Assembly (NCBI RefSeq): GCF_018324385.1
Contig: NZ_AP019536.1
Span: 2,356,001 to 2,420,000, forward strand
Direction: 5' to 3'
Source of the DNA: Ferrigenium kumadai
GTDB taxonomy: Bacteria; Pseudomonadota; Gammaproteobacteria; Burkholderiales; Gallionellaceae
DNA length: 64,000 bases
Position 1 is the first letter of the stretch. Each line of letters starts with the position of its first letter. Made by a program: the position numbers and the translations under genes. Shown here piece after piece: positions 56,343-64,000 of the stretch. The notes beneath the pieces were generated by a model. It was not told the DNA's origin. It did not search any database and was given only the letters and a program-made list of their open reading frames with translations.

Positions 56343-58130
56343 ATGCGTTTTGTACTGCTGCTATTGATGTGTCTCGTCGCTCCCGTCACCCAGGCCGGAT
56401 TCCTCGACAACCTCGGCGGCGGCAAGCAGCCGACCTTCCTGCCGCCGGACGAGGCGTTCGGACTGCAGGTCGCCGTGCGCGACGCGAACACGCTGCAGGC
56501 CAGCTTCAGCGTCACGCCCGGATACTACCTGTATCGCGACAAGGTCGAGTTCAGCGTCGCCGGCGGCAAGACGAAGATCGCGCGCGTCGATCTGCCCAAG
56601 GGCGAAGAGAAGAACGATCCGAACTTCGGCCTGATCCAGGTCTACCACCAGCCGTTCCAGGCGCTGCTGACGCTGGAACAGGCCGATCCCGCCCAGCCGT
56701 TGACGCTGAATGCGCGCTATCAGGGGTGCAGCGACGACGGGCTGTGCTATCCGCCCATCGACAAGACCATCACCGTCAGCCTGCTGCCCGCGCTGAGCAA
56801 CGCGCCCGCCGCGCCGCCGAAGGCGCTGCCGCCGGCCGGTGACGACAACGCCCGCATTGCGGACCTGTTCAAGGGAGGCAGCTTCTGGCTGGTCATCGCG
56901 AGCTTCTTCGGCTTCGGCCTGCTGCTCGCGCTGACACCCTGCGTGTTCCCGATGATCCCCATCCTGTCCGGCATCATCGTCGGACGCGGCCACAAGATCA
57001 CCCACATGCACGCCTTCATCCTGTCGCTGGCCTATGTGCTGGGGATGGCCATCACCTATGCCATTGCGGGTGTGGCAGCGGGTTATTCGGGCCACCTGAT
57101 CTCCAATGCACTGCAGACGCCGTGGGTGCTGGGTAGCTTCGCCGCGCTGTTCGTGATCCTGTCGCTGTCGATGTTCGGCTTCTATGAATTGCAGCTGCCC
57201 TCCGCGCTGCAAAGCAAGCTCACCGACACCAGCAACAAACTGCACGGCGGCCATCTGTCCGGCGTATTCGCCATGGGCGCGTTGTCCGCCATCATCATGG
57301 GACCCTGCGTCGCCGCCCCGCTGGCGGGCGCACTCCTATATATAGGACAGACCCACGACGCGGTGCTGGGCGGGGCCGCCCTGTTCGCGCTGGCGCTGGG
57401 CATGGGTGCGCCGCTGCTGCTGATCGGCAGCTCGGCGGGGGTACTGCTGCCCAAGGCGGGCGCTTGGATGGAGGCGGTGAAGCGCTTCTTCGGCGTGCTG
57501 CTGCTGGCGCTGGCGATCTGGATCGTCTCGCCGGTCATCCCCGTTTCCGCACAGATGATGCTGTGGGCGGCGCTGCTGATCTTCTCGGCCATCTACCTGC
57601 ACGCCCTCGACCCGCTGCCGCATAACGCGCACGGGATGCGCAAGCTCGGCAAGGGGCTCGGCATCCTCGCGCTGCTGCTCGGGGCGGCCTACCTGATCGG
57701 CGCGCTTTCCGGCGCGCGCGACATCCTGCGTCCGCTGGGCAACCTCGGGCGCGGCACCGTCGAGGCGCCTGCGAGCCTGCAATTCGAGCGCGTCCGCAAC
57801 CTCGCCGCACTCGATGCCCGCATCGCCCAGGCCAGAGGCAAGACCGTAATGCTGGATTTCTACGCGGACTGGTGCGTCTCCTGCAAGGAGATGGAGCGCT
57901 TCACATTCAGCGACGCGACGGTGCAGGCCAGACTGAAGGACACCGTGCTGCTGCAAGCCGACGTCACCGCCAACAGCGACGACGACAAGGCGCTGCTCAA
58001 GCGCTTCCAGCTGTTCGGCCCGCCCGCCACGCTGTTCTTCGACACCCAGGGCAAGGAGATCGACCACCGCGTGACGGGCTACCAAGACGCCGCGCAGTTC
58101 CTGCAGTCGCTGCAGGCCGCGGGGCTGTAA
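56343..58130 (+). CDS. dsbD: Thiol:disulfide interchange protein DsbD
   Basis: Passes electrons from cytoplasmic thioredoxin to periplasmic DsbC (encoded at 15.5 kb). 595 aa. A signal peptide ends near VTQA (residue 17). The N-terminal alpha domain has GCSDDGLCYPP (about 130-140). The eight-helix beta domain has LLLALTPCVFPMIPI and IIMGPCVAAPLAGALLYIG, whose two cysteines form the membrane relay. The C-terminal thioredoxin-like gamma domain has DFYADWCVSCKEME. All six relay cysteines are present. Confidence 0.96.
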   Translation: MRFVLLLLMCLVAPVTQAGFLDNLGGGKQPTFLPPDEAFGLQVAVRDANTLQASFSVTPGYYLYRDKVEFSVAGGKTKIARVDLPKGEEKNDPNFGLIQVYHQPFQALLTLEQADPAQPLTLNARYQGCSDDGLCYPPIDKTITVSLLPALSNAPAAPPKALPPAGDDNARIADLFKGGSFWLVIASFFGFGLLLALTPCVFPMIPILSGIIVGRGHKITHMHAFILSLAYVLGMAITYAIAGVAAGYSGHLISNALQTPWVLGSFAALFVILSLSMFGFYELQLPSALQSKLTDTSNKLHGGHLSGVFAMGALSAIIMGPCVAAPLAGALLYIGQTHDAVLGGAALFALALGMGAPLLLIGSSAGVLLPKAGAWMEAVKRFFGVLLLALAIWIVSPVIPVSAQMMLWAALLIFSAIYLHALDPLPHNAHGMRKLGKGLGILALLLGAAYLIGALSGARDILRPLGNLGRGTVEAPASLQFERVRNLAALDARIAQARGKTVMLDFYADWCVSCKEMERFTFSDATVQARLKDTVLLQADVTANSDDDKALLKRFQLFGPPATLFFDTQGKEIDHRVTGYQDAAQFLQSLQAAGL

Positions 58131-58161
58131 AGGCAATGCCGCTTAATAAAGCGAGGAAGCC

Positions 58162-58530
58162 ATGTCAGACCTGAACGATCCGAGAGTGTTCTTCGCCGCC
58201 GAGCGGACACTGCTGGCCTGGAACCGAACCAGCCTCGCCCTGATGGCCTTCGGCTTCGTCATCGAGCGATTCGGACTGTTCGTTGCCATCCTCATGCCCC
58301 AGCAAGCATTGCCCCTGCAGCGCGGCCTCTCGTTCTGGACGGGACTGGCCTTCGTGGTACTGGGCGCGGCAGTCGCCGCCTACTCGACGGTGCAATTCCG
58401 CAAGGTTCTCAGGACGCTGAAGCCCGTCGAAATCCCGGATGGTTACCGGGTCAGCCCCGGCATCGTCACCAACCTGGCCGTCGCATTGCTGGGCATCGCC
58501 CTCACCGTTTACTTCTTTATGGGTGTCTAG
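58162..58530 (+). CDS. DUF202 (YidH)-family membrane protein
   Basis: 122 aa with three transmembrane helices (about 24-44, 58-79, 99-119). The N-terminal FFAAERTLLAWNRTSLALMAFGF is the DUF202 hallmark. Function unknown. 31 bp after dsbD with no terminator between, so likely in the same transcript. Confidence 0.87.
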   Translation: MSDLNDPRVFFAAERTLLAWNRTSLALMAFGFVIERFGLFVAILMPQQALPLQRGLSFWTGLAFVVLGAAVAAYSTVQFRKVLRTLKPVEIPDGYRVSPGIVTNLAVALLGIALTVYFFMGV

Positions 58531-58604
58531 CCCTCGATATCCTCCTTCGTGCAATTGCCGCGAAAAGGTAGACAAACCAACCCAATTTGCGGCAAACTGC
58601 GCGC

Positions 58605-59042
58605 ATGAAAAACATCCTCGTACTGCATGGACCCAACCTGAACCTGCTCGGAACACGCGAGCCGGAGGTGTATGGTCGCGTCACGTTGGATGAAATTAAC
58701 GAGAAATTAATGGCATTAGCGGGCGAGAACGGCGCAAACATGTTCTGCTTCCAGAGCAATGCCGAAGCAGCGCTGATCGAGCGGGTCCAACAGGCACGCA
58801 ACGACGGCACACAGTTCATCGTCATCAATCCGGCGGCGTTCACCCACACCAGCGTAGCCTTGCGCGACGCGTTGGCGGCGGTGGGCATCCCTTTCATCGA
58901 AGTGCATCTTTCCAATGTGTTCGCGCGCGAGGCATTCCGCAAGGAATCGTTCTTCTCCGATCTCGCCGTCGGCGTGATCAGCGGCCTCGGCGCATCAGGT
59001 TACGAATCCGCAGTGCGTTATGCACTGAACCATAAAAACTAA
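58605..59042 (+). CDS. aroQ: 3-dehydroquinate dehydratase, type II
   Basis: Third step of the shikimate pathway. 145 aa from the ATG at 58605. Type II dodecameric family: [20 protein letters not shown] with the catalytic tyrosine (Tyr23), [48 protein letters not shown] with the catalytic histidine, and SVISGLG-type [11 protein letters not shown]. Precedes accB by 17 bp; aroQ-accB-accC is a common proteobacterial order. Confidence 0.96.
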   Translation: MKNILVLHGPNLNLLGTREPEVYGRVTLDEINEKLMALAGENGANMFCFQSNAEAALIERVQQARNDGTQFIVINPAAFTHTSVALRDALAAVGIPFIEVHLSNVFAREAFRKESFFSDLAVGVISGLGASGYESAVRYALNHKN

Positions 59043-59059
59043 ATCTTTAGGAGGTCATC

Positions 59060-59512
59060 ATGGATTTACGCAAGCTCAAGACACTGATCGAGCTGGTTGA
59101 AGGCTCCGGCATCGCCGAACTGGAAATCAGCGAGGGCGAAGAGCGCGTGCGCATCACCCGCACCGTAGCCGCACAACACATCGTCGCCCCAGCGCAGACC
59201 GTAGTCGCCGCAGCACCGGTGGCCGCCGCTCCCGCAGCCGCACCTGCAGCCGCGGCAGCCGCTCCAGCGGCGCCGGAAGGTCACATCGTGAAGTCGCCGA
59301 TGGTCGGCACGTTCTACCGCTCGCCGTCCCCGGGCGCGAAGGCCTTCGTGGACGTCGGCCAGAGCGTAAACAGCGGCGACACGCTGTGCATCATCGAAGC
59401 GATGAAGCTGCTGAACGAGATCGACGCGGACCAGGGCGGCGTCATCAAGGCCATCCTGGTCGAGAACGGCCAGCCGGTCGAGTTCGGTCAGCCGCTGTTC
59501 GTCATCGGTTAA
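59060..59512 (+). CDS. accB: Biotin carboxyl carrier protein of acetyl-CoA carboxylase
   Basis: Carries biotin for malonyl-CoA synthesis. 150 aa. N-terminal helix [20 protein letters not shown], an Ala/Pro linker (about 48-75), the biotinyl domain (77-150) with the modified lysine in [11 protein letters not shown] and the thumb region [16 protein letters not shown]. The ribosome site is a perfect AGGAGG. Followed by accC after 53 bp. Confidence 0.97.
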   Translation: MDLRKLKTLIELVEGSGIAELEISEGEERVRITRTVAAQHIVAPAQTVVAAAPVAAAPAAAPAAAAAAPAAPEGHIVKSPMVGTFYRSPSPGAKAFVDVGQSVNSGDTLCIIEAMKLLNEIDADQGGVIKAILVENGQPVEFGQPLFVIG

Positions 59513-59565
59513 TTCCGTCGCAGGCGCGCGCAAGCGCGCCTCATCCAGAGTCCGGAGCATCCAAA

Positions 59566-60921
59566 ATGTTTGAAAAGATCCTGATCGCCAACCGCGGCGA
59601 GATTGCCCTCCGAATTCAGCGCGCCTGCCGCGAGCTGGGCATCAAGACTGTCGTCGTCCACTCCGAAGCGGACGCCGACGCGAAATACGTCAAGCTGGCC
59701 GACGAGTCGGTGTGCATCGGCCCTGCGCCGTCGAACCAGAGCTACCTGAGCATCCCTGCGATCATCAGCGCGGCCGAGGTCACCGATGCGCAGGCCATCC
59801 ACCCCGGCTACGGCTTCCTGTCCGAGAACGCGGACTTCTCCGAGCGCGTCGAGAAGTGCGGCTTCGTCTTCATCGGCCCGCGCGCCGACACCATCCGCCT
59901 GATGGGCGACAAGGTCTCCGCCAAGGCGGCAATGAAGAAAGCCGGCGTGCCCTGCGTGCCCGGCGTGGACGGCGCATTGCCGGACAATCCTGCCGAGATC
60001 ATCAAGATCGCGCGCACCATCGGCTACCCCGTCATCATCAAGGCGGCGGGCGGCGGCGGCGGACGCGGCATGCGCGTGGTGCACACCGAGGCCGCGCTGC
60101 TCAACGCCGTGACCATGACCAGGACAGAGGCAGCTGCAGCCTTCAACAACCCCATGGTCTACATGGAGAAGTTCCTGGAAAACCCGCGCCACATCGAGAT
60201 CCAGATCCTGGCCGACCAGCACGGCAACGCCGTGTACCTGGGCGAGCGCGACTGCTCAATGCAGCGACGTCACCAGAAGGTCATCGAGGAAGCCCCGGCT
60301 CCGCTGCTGAACCCGCGCCTGCGCAACAAGGTCGGCGAGCGCTGCGCCGAAGCCTGCCGCAAGATCGGCTACCGCGGCGCCGGCACTTTCGAGTTCCTGT
60401 ACGAAAACGGCGAGTTCTACTTCATCGAGATGAACACCCGCGTGCAGGTCGAGCACCCGGTCACCGAGATGATCACCGGCATCGACATCGTGCAGCAGCA
60501 GATCCGCATCGCCGCGGGCGAAAAGCTGCCGTTCAAGCAGCGCGACATCGAGTTCCGCGGCCATGCCATCGAGTGCCGCATCAACGCGGAACACCCGTAC
60601 AAGTTCATCCCATCGCCCGGACGCATCACCTCCTGGCATGTGCCCGGCGGCCCCGGCATCCGCGTGGATTCGCACGTGTACGCCAACTACTTCGTGCCGC
60701 CGCACTACGACTCGATGATCGGCAAGCTCATCGCCTACGGCGACACGCGCGAGCAGGCCATGGCGCGCATGCGCACGGCGCTGTCCGAGATGGCGGTCGA
60801 AGGCATCGACACCAACCTCGCATTGCATCGCGAGCTGATGCAGGACGCCGCGTTCATGAACGGCGGCACCAGCATCCATTACCTCGAAGAGCGTTTGGCC
60901 GAACGCAGCAAGAGCAAGTAA
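59566..60921 (+). CDS. accC: Biotin carboxylase of acetyl-CoA carboxylase
   Basis: ATP-dependent carboxylation of BCCP-biotin. 451 aa from the ATG at 59566. ATP-grasp family: [19 protein letters not shown] at the N-terminus, [15 protein letters not shown], the Gly-rich loop [53 protein letters not shown] with catalytic Glu/Arg, and [12 protein letters not shown]. Its stop and the prmA ATG share one base (TAATG). Confidence 0.97.
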   Translation: MFEKILIANRGEIALRIQRACRELGIKTVVVHSEADADAKYVKLADESVCIGPAPSNQSYLSIPAIISAAEVTDAQAIHPGYGFLSENADFSERVEKCGFVFIGPRADTIRLMGDKVSAKAAMKKAGVPCVPGVDGALPDNPAEIIKIARTIGYPVIIKAAGGGGGRGMRVVHTEAALLNAVTMTRTEAAAAFNNPMVYMEKFLENPRHIEIQILADQHGNAVYLGERDCSMQRRHQKVIEEAPAPLLNPRLRNKVGERCAEACRKIGYRGAGTFEFLYENGEFYFIEMNTRVQVEHPVTEMITGIDIVQQQIRIAAGEKLPFKQRDIEFRGHAIECRINAEHPYKFIPSPGRITSWHVPGGPGIRVDSHVYANYFVPPHYDSMIGKLIAYGDTREQAMARMRTALSEMAVEGIDTNLALHRELMQDAAFMNGGTSIHYLEERLAERSKSK

Positions 60922-61814
60922 TGCCCTGGCTGACCCTCATCGCCGACACTGACGCGGAACACGCCGAGGCGCTGAGCGAAGCGCTGCTCGAACTGGGCGC
61001 GCTGTCGGTGGACCTGCTCGACGCTGACGCCGACACGCCGGACGAACAGGCGATCTTCGGCGAGCCCGGCGAACCGCCTCCCGGCGTGTGGCAGCACAAC
61101 CGCGTCAGCGCCCTGTTCAACGACGACCAGGACGTTGCCGCGATCCTGCGCCAGGCAGCGAACAAGATCGGACTGAAGGACCTGCCCGAGCACCGCATCG
61201 AGACGCTGGCCGACAACGACTGGGTGCGCCTCACCCAGTCGCAGTTCGACCCCATCCCGATCTCGCCGCGCCTCTGGATCGTGCCGACCTGGCATACGCC
61301 CAGCGACCCGAACGCGATCAACATCGTGCTCGACCCCGGCCTCGCCTTCGGCACCGGCAGCCACCCCACGACGCGCCTCTGTCTGCGCTGGCTGGACAAC
61401 AACATCAAGGGCGGCGAATCGGTGCTGGACTACGGCTGTGGCTCGGGCATCCTCGCCATCGCCGCACTCAAGCTCGGAGCTGCACGCGCCGTCGGCGTTG
61501 ATGTAGACTCGCAGGCGGTGGTCGCGAGCCGCGACAACGCCGTCGCCAACCAGGTCGAGAACGTGCAGTTCTACATGCCGAACTATGCGCCCAAGGACAC
61601 CTACGACGTGGTGGTGGCGAACATCCTGACCAACCCGCTGCGCATGCTCGCCCCCTTGCTGGCGAACGCAACGAGACAGGGCGGCCGCATCGTGCTTTCC
61701 GGGATACTCGAGGAGCAGGCGCAAGACGTGATGGATATCTACGCACAATGGTTCGACCTGGACGCCCCCGTGTTCGAGGACGGCTGGTCCTGCCTGTCGG
61801 GGACGAAACGCTAG
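60921..61814 (+). CDS. prmA: Ribosomal protein L11 methyltransferase
   Basis: Trimethylates ribosomal protein L11 at several amino groups. 297 aa from the ATG sharing a base with the accC stop. N-terminal substrate-recognition domain (PWLTLIADTDAEHAEALSEA), then a class I methyltransferase: DPGLAFGTGSHPTTRLCLRWL, motif I VLDYGCGSGILAIAALKLGA, VGVDVDSQAV, and VVANILTNPLRMLAP (the family NILA-type motif). Confidence 0.95.
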   Translation: MPWLTLIADTDAEHAEALSEALLELGALSVDLLDADADTPDEQAIFGEPGEPPPGVWQHNRVSALFNDDQDVAAILRQAANKIGLKDLPEHRIETLADNDWVRLTQSQFDPIPISPRLWIVPTWHTPSDPNAINIVLDPGLAFGTGSHPTTRLCLRWLDNNIKGGESVLDYGCGSGILAIAALKLGAARAVGVDVDSQAVVASRDNAVANQVENVQFYMPNYAPKDTYDVVVANILTNPLRMLAPLLANATRQGGRIVLSGILEEQAQDVMDIYAQWFDLDAPVFEDGWSCLSGTKR

Positions 61815-61826
61815 GAGGCGTCACGC

Positions 61827-62882
61827 ATGGACGGCACCACGCTCTGCCCCCACTGCAACACCCGCTTCAAGATCGCCGAGGCGCAACTGGAAGCGCACCA
61901 CGGCATGGTGCGCTGCGGGCACTGCCTGCAGGCGTTCGACGCCCGTCCCGGCTTCATCCCAGACGAACCCATTCCCCAACTCGAACTGCCGATACTGGAA
62001 GAAGCGGCTCCGCAGCCTGAGTCGCACGCCGTTGAGGAAGTGTCCATCCAAGTTCCTGCCGAAGAGGTGGTCCGCGACGAGGTGGATGAGCTCCTGAGCG
62101 CGGCCGGGTTCCCGGAACCGCTGACGCAGGAAGAACCGGCATCTCCGCAACCCGAAACCACAGTCGACATCTCGACCGCCCCCACGACGGAAGAGATCGC
62201 CGAAGCGGCGGCGGCACCGACAGAAGCCACAGACCACGAGACGCTGGACTTCCTCGAGGCGGTCACCGCTGCGCAAAGCGAAGCCGGGCACGACGAACTG
62301 AAAGTCCACCACGAAGGGGAAGCATCACAGCCGATGACGCTGGCCGAACGGGTCGCCATCGTCGAGGAAGAGACTGAAGAATCCCAGCCGCGAAAGAAGC
62401 TCATCTGGCCTTGGGCCGTGAGCGCATCGCTGCTGACCATCGTGTTACTGGCACAGGCCGCCTACTTCTTCCGCGTCGAACTCGCCGCGCGCATGCCCGG
62501 CCTGAAGCCCGCGCTGATTGCCTGGTGCCAGCCGCTCAAATGCGAAGTGCCGCTGCCGCACAACAACGAACTGATGGGCATCGAATCGTCCGACCTCGAG
62601 GCCGACCCGGCACATGGGAACCTCATTACGTTGCATGCGCTGCTGCGCAACCGTGCGTCTTATGCGCAAGCCTTCCCCGAGCTGGAACTCACGCTGAACG
62701 ACATCGACGACAAGGCGCTGGCGCGTCGCGTGTTCCGCCCCGCCGACTATCTGCCTCCAGTCGAAAAGGAACAGATCGGCCTGCTGCCCAACCATGAACT
62801 CGTGGTCAAACTGCGCCTCGACGTCGGCGACCTCAAGCCGACCGGATATCGGCTGGTGCTGTTCTACCCTGCAGTGAATTGA
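61827..62882 (+). CDS. MJ0042-type zinc finger and DUF3426 protein
   Basis: 351 aa, single-pass membrane protein. The N-terminal zinc ribbon is CPHCNTRFKIAEAQL ... VRCGHCLQAFDAR (four cysteines, residues 7-37). A long acidic, Glu/Pro/Ala-rich low-complexity region covers about 45-180. One transmembrane helix lies at about 195-215 (WPWAVSASLLTIVLLAQAAYF). The C-terminal DUF3426 beta domain follows (LITLHALLRNRASYAQAFPE, FRPADYLP, HELVVKLRLDVGDLKPTGYRL). Function unknown. The accBC-prmA-DUF3426 order is conserved in betaproteobacteria; 12 bp after prmA. Confidence 0.9.
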   Translation: MDGTTLCPHCNTRFKIAEAQLEAHHGMVRCGHCLQAFDARPGFIPDEPIPQLELPILEEAAPQPESHAVEEVSIQVPAEEVVRDEVDELLSAAGFPEPLTQEEPASPQPETTVDISTAPTTEEIAEAAAAPTEATDHETLDFLEAVTAAQSEAGHDELKVHHEGEASQPMTLAERVAIVEEETEESQPRKKLIWPWAVSASLLTIVLLAQAAYFFRVELAARMPGLKPALIAWCQPLKCEVPLPHNNELMGIESSDLEADPAHGNLITLHALLRNRASYAQAFPELELTLNDIDDKALARRVFRPADYLPPVEKEQIGLLPNHELVVKLRLDVGDLKPTGYRLVLFYPAVN

Positions 62883-62910
62883 ACTTCCGAAGCCGGACAG
62901 CCGCCCGCGG

Positions 62911-63246
62911 CTAGCTCCTGATGTATTCGCGGCGCTCCTGGATGGCCGGATAGGAACCGGAAACGCTACCGATGCGCCCGGAACGGACCTTCAGTTTATT
63001 TTCTTGAACGAATTGCTGAATCGTCTGATACGCAACGGGATCATCCTTTGCCAGGCCGGCAGACATGATCACCGCCGGCAATCCGCCGATAACCGCGGGA
63101 TGCAGATAGTTGGAGTAAACGACACGATTCCCCTGCCCCTGATCTGCAATCAGGCCACAAAGCCTGTCTCCCCAACCGGGTACATTGAACGGCTCACCTT
63201 CGGTGGTCATTCCGAGAATCACAAACTCGGTCAAGCTGCTCAGCAT
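62911..63246 (-). CDS. DUF3579-family protein
   Basis: 111 aa from the ATG at 63246 with an AAAGGGG ribosome site. The family pattern is EFVILGMTTEGEPFNVPGWGDRLCGLI near the N-terminus, YSNYLHPAVIGGLPAVI and the PVAYQTIQQFVQENKLKVRSG segment. A betaproteobacterial family of unknown function. Nearly all of the following frame up to 63321 overlaps PPDK and is rejected. It follows the PPDK gene by 71 bp. Confidence 0.8.
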   Translation of the reverse strand: MLSSLTEFVILGMTTEGEPFNVPGWGDRLCGLIADQGQGNRVVYSNYLHPAVIGGLPAVIMSAGLAKDDPVAYQTIQQFVQENKLKVRSGRIGSVSGSYPAIQERREYIRS

Positions 63247-63317
63247 TTTTTCCCCTTTATTGATCGATACAGCCAAGGGGAGAATGTTGGCAAAGAAACT
63301 GGTTCCCAGCAAGCCGC

Positions 63318-64000
63318 TCAAGCGTTATTTTTCAACGCCGCATGCGCGGCCGAGAGCCGGGCGATGGGCACGCGCGGCGCCGAGCAGGAGACATAGCTGA
63401 GTCCGATGCGGTGGCAGAAACCGATGGAAGCGGGATGCCCGCCGTGCTCGCCGCAGATGCCGATCTTCAACTCCGGCTTGACCTCACGTCCCCAGTTGAC
63501 GGCCAGCTCCATCAGCTTGCCGACCCCTTGCGTATCCAGCACCTCGAACGGGTTGTCGCGCAGGATCTTCACCGCGTTGTACATCGGCAGGAACTTGTTC
63601 TCGGCATCCTCGCGCGAGAATGAGAACGTCGCCTGCGTGAGGTCGTTGGTCCCGAAGCTGAAGAAATCCGCCTCCTCGGCCAGCTTGTCGGCACGCAGGC
63701 AGGCGCGCACGACTTCGATCATGGTGCCGAACTTGAAATCCAACTGCTGGCCTGTGGAAGCCTCAACCTGTTGCCGGAGGTCATCGACGAACGTCCTCAC
63801 CGCCTTCAGTTCTTCCGAGGTGCAGACCTGCGGCACCATGATCTCCGGATGGTTGGCGATACCGCGCCGCGTGCATTCCGCCGAGGCCTCGAGGATGGCG
63901 CGGATCTGCATGGAATATATCTCCGGGAAGGTGATACCCAGGCGCACGCCGCGGTGTCCCAGCATGGGATTGACCTCATGCAGCGAGCGCACCTTTTTCA
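63318..64000 (-). CDS. ppdK: Pyruvate, phosphate dikinase, C-terminal part (5' end beyond window)
   Basis: Interconverts pyruvate and PEP with ATP and Pi. About 227 codons of the C-terminal PEP/pyruvate-binding TIM barrel are visible; the frame is open at base 64000. Motifs: HEVNPMLGHRGVRLG, PEIMVPQVCTSEEL, the catalytic region GTMIEVVRACLRAD, FFSFGTNDLTQATFSFSRED, ICGEHGGHPASIGFCHRIG and YVSCSAPRVPIARLSAAHAAL with the catalytic cysteine. The sequence fits PPDK (GTNDLTQ) rather than PEP synthase. Two usually fixed positions differ (Pro after IE replaced by Val; SPF replaced by SAP). It could serve gluconeogenesis or PEP supply in an autotroph. Confidence 0.92.
   Translation of the reverse strand, partial: KKVRSLHEVNPMLGHRGVRLGITFPEIYSMQIRAILEASAECTRRGIANHPEIMVPQVCTSEELKAVRTFVDDLRQQVEASTGQQLDFKFGTMIEVVRACLRADKLAEEADFFSFGTNDLTQATFSFSREDAENKFLPMYNAVKILRDNPFEVLDTQGVGKLMELAVNWGREVKPELKIGICGEHGGHPASIGFCHRIGLSYVSCSAPRVPIARLSAAHAALKNNA

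Overview
The window is a dense, GC-rich, single-chromosome stretch with about 65 protein genes. I see no rRNA, tRNA, CRISPR array, insertion sequence or phage gene. No gap between genes exceeds 300 bp; the longest is 10302-10563. The gene set and order (accB-accC-prmA-DUF3426, polA facing a LOG gene with DUF2782-thrB-BPSS1780 beyond it, apaG-mltA, nadD-rsfS-rlmH-maf-rng) point to a betaproteobacterium. Phosphoribulokinase, RpiA, pyruvate phosphate dikinase and a secreted beta-carbonic anhydrase indicate a Calvin-cycle autotroph. UbiA/UbiC/UbiH, DsbC/DsbD and the oxygen-dependent HemF indicate an aerobic, ubiquinone-using Gram-negative. My best guess is the order Nitrosomonadales, perhaps a Gallionellaceae-like iron oxidiser; the placement is inference from gene content.

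Layout. 1-10.3 kb: one long leftward run, ilvA, fau, aceE, aceF, nadD, rsfS, rlmH, maf, rng and then a partial periplasmic carbonic anhydrase. 10.5-17.4 kb: a CHASE-GAF-PAS-GGDEF cyclase, apaG and mltA rightward; then a LOV-like/degenerate GGDEF protein, dsbC and ubiH leftward. 17.4-23.3 kb: dusB-fis, purH, purD, a TsaC-like gene and hemF rightward. 23.4-31.4 kb: an OFA-family transporter, a methyltransferase, a GGEEF cyclase, ubiA, ubiC, recG and ridA leftward. 31.5-36.2 kb: pgm leftward; rpiA, phoU and ppx rightward. 36.3-42.8 kb: a PQQ-type sugar dehydrogenase, DUF3617, flavin reductase and DUF167 genes leftward, two small rightward unknowns, then DUF3820 and polA leftward. 42.8-46.2 kb: LOG, DUF2782, thrB and two membrane proteins rightward. 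46.3-51.7 kb: MEKHLA, uvrD, yihY, a three-repeat secreted protein, slyX (rightward) and prk. 51.8-62.9 kb: leuS-lptE-holA-cutA-dsbD, yidH-like, aroQ, accB-accC-prmA and a DUF3426 gene rightward. 62.9-64 kb: DUF3579 and the C-terminal part of PPDK leftward, cut by the window edge.

How the genes fit together. Carbon flow is represented by prk, rpiA, pgm, aceEF, PPDK and carbonic anhydrase. Polyphosphate/phosphate control is represented by phoU-ppx. Three genes carry GGDEF-type domains; two look catalytically competent and one has lost the active-site motif but kept the c-di-GMP I-site. No EAL or HD-GYP partner is in the window.

The least expected structure is a set of short palindromic repeats between genes (20.4, 27.4, 28.4, 31.4, 36.2, 46.2, 50.7 and 54.5 kb). 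One copy of a repeat arm lies in frame inside hemF, one forms the C-terminal tail of ubiC, and one ends at the ribosome-binding site of lptE. I found no clear multi-gene novel system. The best leads are the LOV-like/degenerate GGDEF protein, the GGEEF protein with an unrecognised sensor, the repeat-in-HemF insertion and the palindrome in front of prk.
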